Part shown: positions 1 to 6,025 of the stretch, piece after piece
Layout of the letters: the number at the start of each line of letters is the position of its first letter
Numbering within the stretch: the stretch's first letter is position 1
Origin: an uncultured Clostridia bacterium
Lineage (GTDB): Bacteria; Bacillota; Clostridia; Oscillospirales; CAG-382
Length of the DNA: 6,482 bases
Assembly (NCBI GenBank): GCA_905235695.1
Contig: CAJOMW010000070.1
Span: forward strand, 1-6,482
Reading direction: 5' to 3'
Notes under the pieces: generated by a model
The model's input: only the letters and a program-made list of their open reading frames with translations
What the model was told of the DNA's origin: nothing
Database searches by the model: none
Made by a program: the position numbers and the translations under genes

Positions 1-249
1 AAGTTTTGCGGTCACGAGACTGCGGTGAGGGCGCGGTTTTGATGAGGCTTATGCAGTGGTACTTTATTACTTTTGCAAGTGGTATGCGCTGCTTTCTGCC
101 TCTTTTTCGGCAGTGTGTAATCGTGCATAATGCATTTTGGCAGTCGTTCTTTTCATAACGGCTTTTAAAAGAGCCGCAAAGCAATCTTTACCACAGCAAC
201 CCACTAATGATATGAGAAGCTATGGGTATCACAAATATAAAAAAATTAC
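1..249. other. Intergenic stretch with no supportable gene
   Basis: No reading frame here has both a credible start with a Shine-Dalgarno site and a recognisable product. One frame is open from position 3 to a stop at 156-158 and could be the tail of a gene entering from the left, but its 51 residues match nothing I know and its composition is unremarkable. A weak hairpin (CGGCT at 159-163 with AGCCG at 172-176) is present. Positions 31-43 resemble the first bases of the repeat found at 250-550 and 6143-6470, but similarity stops there. Confidence 0.4.
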
Positions 250-550
250 ATATAGTCCTGTTGAAGGCGTGTGGAGGCACTACAGCTGTCGTTTTTATAT
301 AGCCATCTGTAAGCGCAGTAAAGCAGCGCTTTGCACCGTCGGCACATCTGTGGAGAGCCGAAGGCTCGGAACCCGTTATGTGCCGACGCAGCGTCCTTAG
401 ATTTGCCCTTCCCACGCCCGGGAAGGGCAAAAATGGTACTTTTCTTTTTCAAGAAAAGTACGTAAAACGTATCCCCAAAGCTCTGAAGGAGCTTTGGTAA
501 CCGCACCTGCGCTTAGCAGTAAAACAGCAAAAGAGTATCAAAAGCCGCGC
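250..550 (-). repeat. Dispersed hairpin-chain repeat, left copy
   Basis: This region matches 6143-6470 in inverted orientation. Read on the minus strand, the shared order is: a GC stem arm plus TTTTGATACTC (550-533); a small hairpin (507-519, CTGC/GCAG); a hairpin with CCAAAG/CTTTGG ends followed by GGGATA (497-470); an 11-bp hairpin with a 4-nt loop (436-461); a 12-bp hairpin with a 6-nt loop (402-431); a conserved 11-bp hairpin with an inner GAGCC/GGCTC stem (337-388); and a 6-bp hairpin (311-316 with 326-331). Matching continues to about 270 and fades by 250. Hairpins at 436-461 and 402-431 share position and size with the other copy but not sequence. It carries no transposase. It lies directly after the pseudouridine synthase gene, in the same orientation. 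Open frames across it look incidental. I do not recognise it as a named repeat family. Confidence 0.85.
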
Positions 551-557
551 CCCGGCC
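529..557 (-). terminator. Candidate terminator after the pseudouridine synthase gene
   Basis: On the minus strand a short GC-rich stem, GGCCG (557-553) with CGGCT (547-543, one G-T pair) and loop GGGCG, is followed by TTTTGATACTCTTTT. The stem is only 4-5 bp, so termination efficiency is uncertain. The second arm and T-tract are also the first bases of the repeat, exactly as seen after ilvD. Confidence 0.45.
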
Positions 558-573
558 AATTCTGCACTTTGCA

Positions 574-596
574 TTGAAAAATCAAAGATTTTTCAA
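574..596 (-). other. Perfect 10-bp inverted repeat over the rluB stop codon
   Basis: TTGAAAAATC (574-583) and GATTTTTCAA (587-596) flank a 3-nt spacer and include the last codons and TGA stop (582-584) of the pseudouridine synthase gene. In RNA this would be an AT-rich stem-loop. No U-tract follows on the minus strand, so it is not a standard terminator. It may protect the 3' end or act with the GC-rich hairpin about 17 nt downstream. Confidence 0.5.
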
Positions 597-1295
597 ATAG
601 CTTACCTCGCGGTAGTTCATGTACTTCCACTTTCCCGGCGTCAGCATACCTATCGTCAGCTCGCCGACCGATACACGCTTCAGACGCACTATCTGAAGAC
701 CGAGACTTTCACACATCTTGCGTATCTGGCGGTTTCTGCCCTCACTGAGAACGAACTTCAAAATGGTAGTGCCCTCTTTTCGCTCGATTATCGAAACCTT
801 CACCGGCTTTATCTTGTAGTCGTCTATAACCATGGGACCGTTGAGCGCCGCAAGCTGTTCCGGCTCTATCTCGGTCTTTATCTTGACGTGATATATCTTT
901 TCAACGTGATTTTTCGGGTGCATGAGCTTGTTCGCCACCTCACCGTCGTTTGTGAGTATGAGAAGCCCCTCCGAGTCCATGTCAAGCCTGCCGCAGGGGT
1001 ATACTCTCTCGGGAATATCCTTTAGCAGCTCCGGAAGACACTTTCTGCCTTCTTCGTCGGACATCGTGGTCACATATCCTCTCGGCTTGTACAGCATTAC
1101 GTACAGCTTCTGAGAAGAACCCTTTACCGGCTTCCCGTTGTATCTGACTTCATCTATGCCGGGAGTTATCTTCTGACCTATTTCGGCTCTTGCGCCGTTT
1201 ACGGTGACTTTTCCCGCCGCTATCTCCTTTTCGGCGGCGCGGCGCGACATCAGACCGCAGTCCGACATATATTTCTGCAAGCGCATACTTTCCAT
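582..1295 (-). CDS. rluB: RsuA/RluB-family 23S rRNA pseudouridine synthase
   Basis: This 237-residue protein should isomerise a specific uridine of ribosomal RNA to pseudouridine. An N-terminal S4 RNA-binding domain (about residues 4-50, MRLQKYMSDCGLMSRRAAE) precedes the catalytic domain. That domain shows KPRGYVTT (70-77), GRLDMDSEGLLILTNDG (102-118) with the presumed catalytic Asp105, EGRNRQIRKM (185-194), and a C-terminal LTPGKWKYM. The length and motif set fit the RsuA/RluB/RluE/RluF branch rather than RluA/C/D. RluB (23S helix 89 region) is the usual Firmicute member, but the exact target base cannot be read from sequence. The start at 1295 is preferred over the in-frame ATG at 1286 because AAAAGGG lies about 8 nt upstream of it. 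It is co-oriented with pnp but separated by a terminator, so it is expressed by read-through or from an unseen promoter. Confidence 0.93.
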   Translation of the reverse strand: MESMRLQKYMSDCGLMSRRAAEKEIAAGKVTVNGARAEIGQKITPGIDEVRYNGKPVKGSSQKLYVMLYKPRGYVTTMSDEEGRKCLPELLKDIPERVYPCGRLDMDSEGLLILTNDGEVANKLMHPKNHVEKIYHVKIKTEIEPEQLAALNGPMVIDDYKIKPVKVSIIERKEGTTILKFVLSEGRNRQIRKMCESLGLQIVRLKRVSVGELTIGMLTPGKWKYMNYREVSYLKNL

Positions 1296-1320
1296 TATCG
1301 TTTCCCTTTTCCTTGATTTA

Positions 1321-1360
1321 TATAAGAAAAACGGCGAAATAAAATATTCCGCCGCTTATA
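1321..1360 (-). terminator. Intrinsic terminator of pnp
   Basis: On the minus strand, CGGCGGAATA (1354-1345) pairs with TATTTCGCCG (1341-1332) through a 3-nt loop. This is a 10-bp stem with one G-T pair, followed directly by TTTTTCTTAT. Flanking ATAAG/CTTAT sequences could extend pairing around the T-tract. It begins 15 nt after the pnp stop and ends just before the Shine-Dalgarno region of the next gene. Confidence 0.85.
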
Positions 1361-1375
1361 TTGCTAAAGCTCTGC

Positions 1376-3472
1376 TTAGTCAGCCAAGGCGTCTTTTCTC
1401 GAGAGATTGAGCCTTCCCTTTTCGTCGATGCCGAGTACCTTTACCCTGATCGTGTCGCCGACCGTGACTACGTCCTCTACCTTTTCAACACGCTTCTTGT
1501 CGAGCTTTGAAATGTGGACGAGTCCCTCCTTGCCGGGAGCTATCTCGACGAATGCGCCGAACGACATGAGCCTCGTTACCTTGCCGGTAAACTCCGCACC
1601 GGGCTCGGGATCGTACGCTATCGCCTCTACAAGCCCCTTCGCACGCTCTGCGGCGGCCTTGTCAACGGACGCTATAAATACCGTTCCGTCGTCCTCTATG
1701 TCTATCTTCGTTCCGGTCTCGGCGGTTATTGCCTGTATTACCTTACCGCTCTTGCCGATAACGTCGCCTATCTTCTCGGGATCTATCTTTATGGTTATCA
1801 TCTTGGGAGCAAACTCGGATACGTCGCTTCTCGGAGCAGGTATGCATTTCAGCATTATCTCATCGAGTATATACTCTCTGCCCTTGCGTGTCTGTGCAAA
1901 CGCCGCCTTGATTATCTCCGGCGTAAGACCGTCTATCTTGAGGTCCATCTGGATTGCCGTGATGCCCTTCTTGGTACCTGCTACCTTGAAGTCCATATCT
2001 CCGAAGAAGTCCTCAAGTCCCTGTATGTCGAGCATGGTCATCCATCTCTCGCCCTCGGTTATGAGTCCGCAGGATATGCCGGCAACCGGTGCGCTTATCG
2101 GAACGCCCGCATCCATAAGTGCGAGGGTTGAAGCGCAGATGGAGGCCTGCGAGGTTGATCCGTTGGAGGAGATAACTTCCGAAACAAGTCTGAGAGAGTA
2201 GGGGAAGTCGTCAACCGACGGTATTACCGGTAAGAGCGCACGCTCAGCGAGTGCGCCGTGACCTATCTCGCGTCTGCCGGGACCTCTTGAGGGCTTTGTC
2301 TCGCCTACGGAGTAGGAGGGCATATTGTAGTGGTGCATATATCTCTTGTACTCTTCGTTGTCTATACCGTCGAGCATCTGCTGTTCGGCGACGAGTCCGA
2401 GCGTCGCAACGGTTACGACCTGAGTCTGACCTCTGGTGAACATTGCGGAGCCGTGCGTTCTCTCAAAGAGCTTGACTTCCGCCGCAAGCGGTCTTATCTC
2501 GTCGAGCTTTCTTCCGTCTACACGCTTTCCGTCGTCAAGCAGCCAGCGTCTTACTACGAACTTCTGGAGCTTGTACATACACTCCGCTATCTCGGCCTTT
2601 CTGTCCTCTTCCGGATAAAGCTCTTCAAAGTGAGAGTAAACGTCCTCGTAAACTACGCTCAGTCTCTCTTCTCTTATATTCTTGTCGTCGGTGTCGAGAG
2701 CCGCTCTCACCTTTTCTATCGCATATTCGCTTACTGCGTCGAAGAGGTCGTGGTCAACCTCGCATGAAGGATATTCAAACTTCTTCTTGCCGACTTCTTC
2801 CTTGATGTGCTCTATAAACGCAACAGTCGCCTGGTTTACCTCGTGCGCCTTCATTATGGCGTCGAACATGGTGTCCTCAACGACTTCCTTTGCGCCTGCC
2901 TCTATCATTACGACCTTCTTGGAGCTGCTTGCAACGGTGAGCTCGAGATCGGACTTTGCACGCTGCTCTTCGGTGGGGTTGATGACTATTTCGCCGTCAA
3001 CGAGGCCTACGAAAACGCTTGCGACAGGTCCGTTCCAGGGTATATCGGATATTGAGAGCGCAATGGATGCGCCGATAAGTCCCGTAACCTCGGGTGAGCA
3101 GTCGGGATCTACCGAAAGCACGAGGAGGTTGAGCGTTACGTCGTTTCTCAGATCCTTGGGGAAGAGAGGACGGATAGGTCTGTCGATGACACGTGAGGTG
3201 AGTATCGCCTTTTCTGTGGGCTTACCCTCGCGCTTGAGGAAGGAGCCGGGTATCTTTCCGACAGCGTAAAGCCTTTCCTCAAAGTCGACAGAGAGGGGAA
3301 GGAAGTCTATGCCGTCTCTGGGAGCGGCGGAAGCGGTAGCGGTGGCGAGTATCGCCGTGCCGCCGTATCTTACGAGGCACGAGCCGTTAGCGAGCTGTGC
3401 CATTTTGCCGGTCTCGACCGTGAGAGGTCTTCCGGCGAGCGTGGTTGAAAACGTCTTGTAATTTTCAAACAT
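1376..3472 (-). CDS. pnp: Polyribonucleotide nucleotidyltransferase (PNPase)
   Basis: The 698-residue, full-length enzyme phosphorolytically degrades RNA 3' to 5', releasing nucleoside diphosphates; the family forms a cytoplasmic trimer and often joins degradosome-like complexes. Domain order is complete. The first RNase PH fold includes KREGKPTEKAILTSRVIDRP (80-99). A helical linker runs about 235-310. The second RNase PH fold has FTRGQTQ (345-351), SNGSTSQAS (436-444) and EDFFGDMDFK (487-496), where Asp488, Asp494 and Lys496 align with E. coli catalytic Asp486, Asp492 and Lys494. A KH domain (about 555-617) has its GKSG loop at 573-576, and an S1 domain spans about 625-692. The ATG at 3472 is preceded by GGAGGA, 8 nt away. 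It lies downstream of rpsO, the conserved partner in many bacteria. The leader can sequester this ribosome-binding site. No key residue is missing. Confidence 0.98.
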   Translation of the reverse strand: MFENYKTFSTTLAGRPLTVETGKMAQLANGSCLVRYGGTAILATATASAAPRDGIDFLPLSVDFEERLYAVGKIPGSFLKREGKPTEKAILTSRVIDRPIRPLFPKDLRNDVTLNLLVLSVDPDCSPEVTGLIGASIALSISDIPWNGPVASVFVGLVDGEIVINPTEEQRAKSDLELTVASSSKKVVMIEAGAKEVVEDTMFDAIMKAHEVNQATVAFIEHIKEEVGKKKFEYPSCEVDHDLFDAVSEYAIEKVRAALDTDDKNIREERLSVVYEDVYSHFEELYPEEDRKAEIAECMYKLQKFVVRRWLLDDGKRVDGRKLDEIRPLAAEVKLFERTHGSAMFTRGQTQVVTVATLGLVAEQQMLDGIDNEEYKRYMHHYNMPSYSVGETKPSRGPGRREIGHGALAERALLPVIPSVDDFPYSLRLVSEVISSNGSTSQASICASTLALMDAGVPISAPVAGISCGLITEGERWMTMLDIQGLEDFFGDMDFKVAGTKKGITAIQMDLKIDGLTPEIIKAAFAQTRKGREYILDEIMLKCIPAPRSDVSEFAPKMITIKIDPEKIGDVIGKSGKVIQAITAETGTKIDIEDDGTVFIASVDKAAAERAKGLVEAIAYDPEPGAEFTGKVTRLMSFGAFVEIAPGKEGLVHISKLDKKRVEKVEDVVTVGDTIRVKVLGIDEKGRLNLSRKDALAD

Positions 3473-3596
3473 GGATTTTTTCCTCCGTATTTTTTATTTT
3501 TGCGGAGGTCCGTAACTCTTTAGTTTAGCACTTAGATCCGAACCGAAGGTGTCTTCGGTCAAGGTTTAAATGCTAAAACAGCTATGGCACTCCGCA
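3473..3596 (-). promoter_or_regulatory. pnp leader with mutually exclusive helices around the ribosome-binding site
   Basis: On the minus-strand transcript three complementary segments occur in order. Segment A is TGCGGAG (3596-3590). Segment B is CCTCCGCA (3508-3501). Segment C is ACGGAGGA (3488-3481), which contains the pnp Shine-Dalgarno. A pairs with B over 7 bp; B pairs with C over 6 bp (CCTCCG/CGGAGG). Both cannot form together. Between A and B is a stable hairpin: TTTAGCATTTA (3577-3567) with TAAGTGCTAAA (3534-3524), topped by ACCGAAG/CTTCGGT with a 4-nt loop (3542-3559). Weaker pairs (TAGCT with AGTTA) connect it to A-B, giving one long irregular stem. A-B leaves the ribosome-binding site free; B-C hides it. 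E. coli pnp is autoregulated through a leader stem processed by RNase III; a similar role here is inference. Confidence 0.6.
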
Positions 3597-3610
3597 TTTT
3601 TTGTTTTGGT

Positions 3611-3654
3611 CAAAAAATCAAGCAAGGCGAACAGGTCTTTGCCGGCTCGCCTTG
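3611..3654 (-). terminator. Intrinsic terminator between rpsO and pnp
   Basis: On the minus strand CAAGGCGA (3654-3647) pairs perfectly with TCGCCTTG (3630-3623) around a 16-nt loop, followed by CTTGATTTTTTG. It starts 10 nt after the rpsO stop. Outer GGTCA/TGACC sequences (3656-3660 and 3608-3612) could add a further helix. Partial read-through would supply pnp, as I see no convincing separate pnp promoter downstream of it. Confidence 0.8.
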
Positions 3655-3664
3655 ATGACCATGA

Positions 3665-3931
3665 TTACTTTCTGATACCGAGCTTTTCGATGATCGCACG
3701 ATAGCGTTCGATGTCAGTCTTGATGAGGTAGTTGAGAAGGTTTCTTCTGTGACCTACCATCTTGAGAAGACCGCGTCTTGAGTGATGGTCGTTCTTGTTT
3801 ACCTTGAGATGCTCGGTAAGGGTGTTTATCCTGTAGGTAAGGATTGCTATCTGTACCTCGGGTGAACCCGTATCGCCCTCGTGAAGCTTATACTTCTCGA
3901 TGATCTCCTGCTTGACGTCCTTCTGGATCAT
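3665..3931 (-). CDS. rpsO: 30S ribosomal protein S15
   Basis: The 88-residue primary binding protein of the 16S rRNA central domain has the normal family length. Diagnostic segments are DTGSPEVQIA (20-29), NDHHSRRGLLKMVGHRR (47-63) and the C-terminal LGIRK. His41, Asp48 and Ser51 match the residues that in E. coli S15 contact the rRNA G-U/G-C site. I chose the ATG at 3931 because the family starts here and AGAAAGGTGG (3950-3941) lies 9 nt upstream. The frame is open further upstream to an ATG at 4126, but that codon sits in the promoter spacer, upstream of the predicted transcription start. It is first in the rpsO-pnp pair. A long structured leader suggests S15 autoregulation. Confidence 0.98.
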   Translation of the reverse strand: MIQKDVKQEIIEKYKLHEGDTGSPEVQIAILTYRINTLTEHLKVNKNDHHSRRGLLKMVGHRRNLLNYLIKTDIERYRAIIEKLGIRK

Positions 3932-4107
3932 TTCTTTTTTCCACCTTTCTTCAATATTTGCCGTGTCTCCCGAAACATAGCCAAAGGTCGGTGTGCGCCT
4001 CTTTAACCTGCGAAATATGCTCGCAAAAGTAAGGCTGTGTCCCCTGACAAAGCATCGGGTGAGAATAAATGCTTTTACTGTCCTGTAAAAGCAAGCATTC
4101 GGTCGGC
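3932..4107 (-). promoter_or_regulatory. Long structured rpsO 5' leader, candidate S15 autoregulatory RNA
   Basis: About 176 nt separate the predicted transcription start (near 4107) from the rpsO ATG, much more than translation needs. On the minus strand TGCTTTTAC and GTAAAAGCA form a 9-bp stem with a 6-nt loop, extended by GAAT/ATTC across a 3x3 internal loop (4100-4063). Next, ATGCT and AGCAT (within 4056-4014) can enclose TGTC/GACA. Finally ACCTTT (3986-3981) is complementary to AAAGGT of the Shine-Dalgarno (3949-3944), so the ribosome-binding site could be masked. S15 is known to repress its own mRNA in several bacteria through unrelated RNA folds; applying this here is inference, and I cannot match it to a known S15-leader class. 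Confidence 0.5.
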
Positions 4108-4114
4108 GTTTAGT

Positions 4115-4143
4115 AGTATACCACATTATTTTTTTTTTGTAAA
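4115..4143 (-). promoter_or_regulatory. Sigma-A-type promoter of rpsO
   Basis: On the minus strand TTTACA (4143-4138) and TATACT (4120-4115) are separated by exactly 17 nt. The spacer and upstream bases are A/T tracts that could act as an UP element. Transcription should start near 4107. It drives rpsO and, by read-through, pnp. Confidence 0.85.
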
Positions 4144-4291
4144 TAGAAAAGGAAAAGTTTTTTTGAAAATTTTGTTAAAAAATATCGGAATGTTATTAAA
4201 TTAGGACAATTTCAAGCGCCGCAGCCGCACTGAAATGCGAAAATGCCGCCAAAATTCGTCTTTGCTTAATTTTCAAAAAAACATGGACTTT
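4144..4291. promoter_or_regulatory. Divergent rpsO/ilvD control region with possible CodY-like boxes
   Basis: This 148-bp stretch between the -35 elements has no gene. Two 15-mers, 4157-4171 and 4268-4282, each match 12 of 15 positions of the CodY consensus AATTTTCWGAAAATT; the second has a perfect left half and sits about 10 bp upstream of the ilvD -35 box. In AT-rich DNA such matches arise by chance easily. A weaker plus-strand promoter (TTGTTA 4172-4177, TATTAA 4194-4199, 16-nt spacer) and a GC-cored hairpin (ATTTCA/TGAAAT, 4209-4236) are also present. No T-box leader sequence is visible. Confidence 0.25.
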
Positions 4292-4320
4292 TTCACAATT
4301 AGGTGGTAAAATAATATAAA
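4292..4320 (+). promoter_or_regulatory. Sigma-A-type promoter of ilvD
   Basis: TTCACA (4292-4297) and TATAAA (4315-4320) are separated by 17 nt. Transcription should start near 4327, giving a short leader of about 37 nt, too short for a T-box. Control, if any, would then act on initiation. Confidence 0.75.
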
Positions 4321-4363
4321 ATAAATAAATTCAACTAATTTTTGAAAGGCGTGAATTTGCTTT

Positions 4364-6025
4364 ATGAGAAGCGATAACGTAAAAAAAGGCGCCGAGCGTG
4401 CGCCTAACAGAAGTCTTTTCTATGCGATGGGATATACGAAGGAGGAGCTCGACAGACCGCTTATCGGCGTAGTCTCTGCTCACAGCGAGATAGTCCCGGG
4501 GCATATACACCTCGATAAAATAGCCGAAGCCGTGAAGGCAGGCGTGAGAATGGCGGGCGGAACGCCGGTGCTCATACCGTCTATCGGCGTTTGCGACGGA
4601 ATAGCAATGGGACATATCGGCATGAAATACTCCCTTGCGAGCCGCGAGCTCATAGCCGACAGCGTAGAGACCATGACCATGGCTCACCAGCTCGACGGAC
4701 TCGTGCTCATACCTAACTGCGACAAGATAGTTCCGGGTATGGTGATGGCGGCGGTGAGAATGGATATCCCTGCCGTGGTATGCAGCGGCGGACCTATGCT
4801 CGCAGGCAAGTACGACGGACAGGAGGTCAGCCTTTCAAAGATGTTTGAGGCGGTCGGTGCATATAAGGCAGGCATAATAGATGAGGAAAAGCTGTACGAA
4901 TGCGAGACGGGCGTATGCCCCGGCTGCGGAAGCTGCGCCGGAATGTACACGGCAAACAGCATGAACTGCCTGTGCGAAGCCGTCGGCATAGCACTTCCCG
5001 GAAACGGCACGATACCTGCCGTAAGCAACAAGAGAACCTTGCTTGCAAAGTACGCCGGCATGGCGATAATGAGACTCGTTGAAGAGGGCATTACCGCAAG
5101 GGACATAATAAACGAGAAGTCGCTCAAAAACGCTCTCGCATGCGACATGGCGCTCGGATGCAGCTCGAACAGCGTGCTTCACCTCCTCGCCATAGCAAAT
5201 GAGGCAGGCGTGCAGCTCGACCTCAAAATTTTCAACGAGATAAGCGAGAGAACGCCTAACCTCTGCCACCTCGCTCCGGCAGGTCCCACGCATATGCAGG
5301 ACCTCGACGACGCAGGCGGAATCCCGGCCGTCCAGGCTGAGCTTCTCAAAGCAAACCTCATCGACGGCTCGGCTCTCACCGTCACCGGAAAGACCGTCGC
5401 CGAGAATGTAAGCGGCGCCTGCATAAAAGACACGAAAAACATCCGTCCGCTCGATAACCCTTACAGCAAGACGGGCGGATTACAGATACTCTGGGGAAAT
5501 ATCGCAAAGAACGGCTGCGTCGTAAAGAGAAGCGCCGTAGCTCCCGAAATGCTCAGGCACTCGGGACCGGCAAGGGTATTTGACAGCGAGGACGAGGCGA
5601 TAGCCGCCATATATGCAGGAAAAATAGTCGACGGAGACGTCGTCGTCATACGCTATGAGGGACCGATGGGAGGCCCCGGAATGCGCGAAATGCTCAATCC
5701 CACGAGCGCACTTGCCGGAATGAAGCTAGATAAGACGGTAGCCCTCATAACCGACGGACGCTTCTCGGGCGCGAGCCGCGGTGCGTCGATAGGACACGTA
5801 TCTCCGGAAGCCGCCGCAGGCGGAGAGATAGGTCTCATAAACGAAGGCGACATAATCGACATAGATATACCCGGCGCATCCATAAACGTAAAGGTGTCTG
5901 ACGAGGTTCTCGAAGAGCGCAGAAGGAACTACGTGCCGCGCGAGCCGAACATAAAGACCGGCTGGCTCTCGAGATACTCAAAGCTCGTCAGCGGCGCCGA
6001 CAAGGGAGCAATAATGAAGAACTGA
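4364..6025 (+). CDS. ilvD: Dihydroxy-acid dehydratase
   Basis: This 553-residue cytoplasmic enzyme dehydrates 2,3-dihydroxy-isovalerate and 2,3-dihydroxy-3-methylvalerate to the 2-keto acids leading to valine, isoleucine, leucine and pantothenate. IlvD/Edd signatures are complete: PNCDK (117-121, cluster Cys119 and metal-binding Asp120-Lys121), CPGCGSCAGMYTANSMN (185-201, cluster Cys191), GPMGGPGM (433-440) and TDGRFSGASRG (463-473) with presumed catalytic Ser468. Residues 44-50 read VPGHIHL, as in E. coli IlvD, not the PCN motif of [2Fe-2S] enzymes, so an oxygen-sensitive [4Fe-4S] cluster is likely. An in-frame stop at 4352-4354 makes 4364 the first possible ATG; the Shine-Dalgarno (GAAAGG, 4344-4349) is 14 nt away, unusually far. 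It appears monocistronic, with its own promoter and terminator and no other ilv/leu gene in view. Confidence 0.98.
   Translation: MRSDNVKKGAERAPNRSLFYAMGYTKEELDRPLIGVVSAHSEIVPGHIHLDKIAEAVKAGVRMAGGTPVLIPSIGVCDGIAMGHIGMKYSLASRELIADSVETMTMAHQLDGLVLIPNCDKIVPGMVMAAVRMDIPAVVCSGGPMLAGKYDGQEVSLSKMFEAVGAYKAGIIDEEKLYECETGVCPGCGSCAGMYTANSMNCLCEAVGIALPGNGTIPAVSNKRTLLAKYAGMAIMRLVEEGITARDIINEKSLKNALACDMALGCSSNSVLHLLAIANEAGVQLDLKIFNEISERTPNLCHLAPAGPTHMQDLDDAGGIPAVQAELLKANLIDGSALTVTGKTVAENVSGACIKDTKNIRPLDNPYSKTGGLQILWGNIAKNGCVVKRSAVAPEMLRHSGPARVFDSEDEAIAAIYAGKIVDGDVVVIRYEGPMGGPGMREMLNPTSALAGMKLDKTVALITDGRFSGASRGASIGHVSPEAAAGGEIGLINEGDIIDIDIPGASINVKVSDEVLEERRRNYVPREPNIKTGWLSRYSKLVSGADKGAIMKN

Noticed and set aside
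3..158. Tail of a gene entering from the left edge
   Set aside because: The frame is open but matches no family I recognise, and 51 codons without a start are not enough evidence.
188..430. Minus-strand reading frame across the left repeat, with a similar frame (about 60 percent alike over a short stretch) on the plus strand of the right repeat
   Set aside because: The frame runs through hairpin arms, changes at all codon positions between the copies, starts at different hairpins and ends differently. The similarity is explained by conserved nucleic-acid structure. It has no credible ribosome-binding site or domain.
1407..2201. Long plus-strand open frames opposite pnp, including 1407-2201 and 1514-2131
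   Set aside because: They are antisense shadows of the pnp coding sequence, with low-complexity or odd composition, no ribosome-binding sites and no recognisable domain.
3932..4126. N-terminal extension of S15 by 65 residues
   Set aside because: The upstream ATG lies in the promoter spacer and would not be transcribed from the predicted start. The S15 family begins at the ATG at 3931, which has a good Shine-Dalgarno.
4144..4363. T-box leader or riboswitch for ilvD
   Set aside because: No T-box consensus, specifier stem or terminator/antiterminator pair is visible, and the best promoter leaves only about 37 nt of leader.
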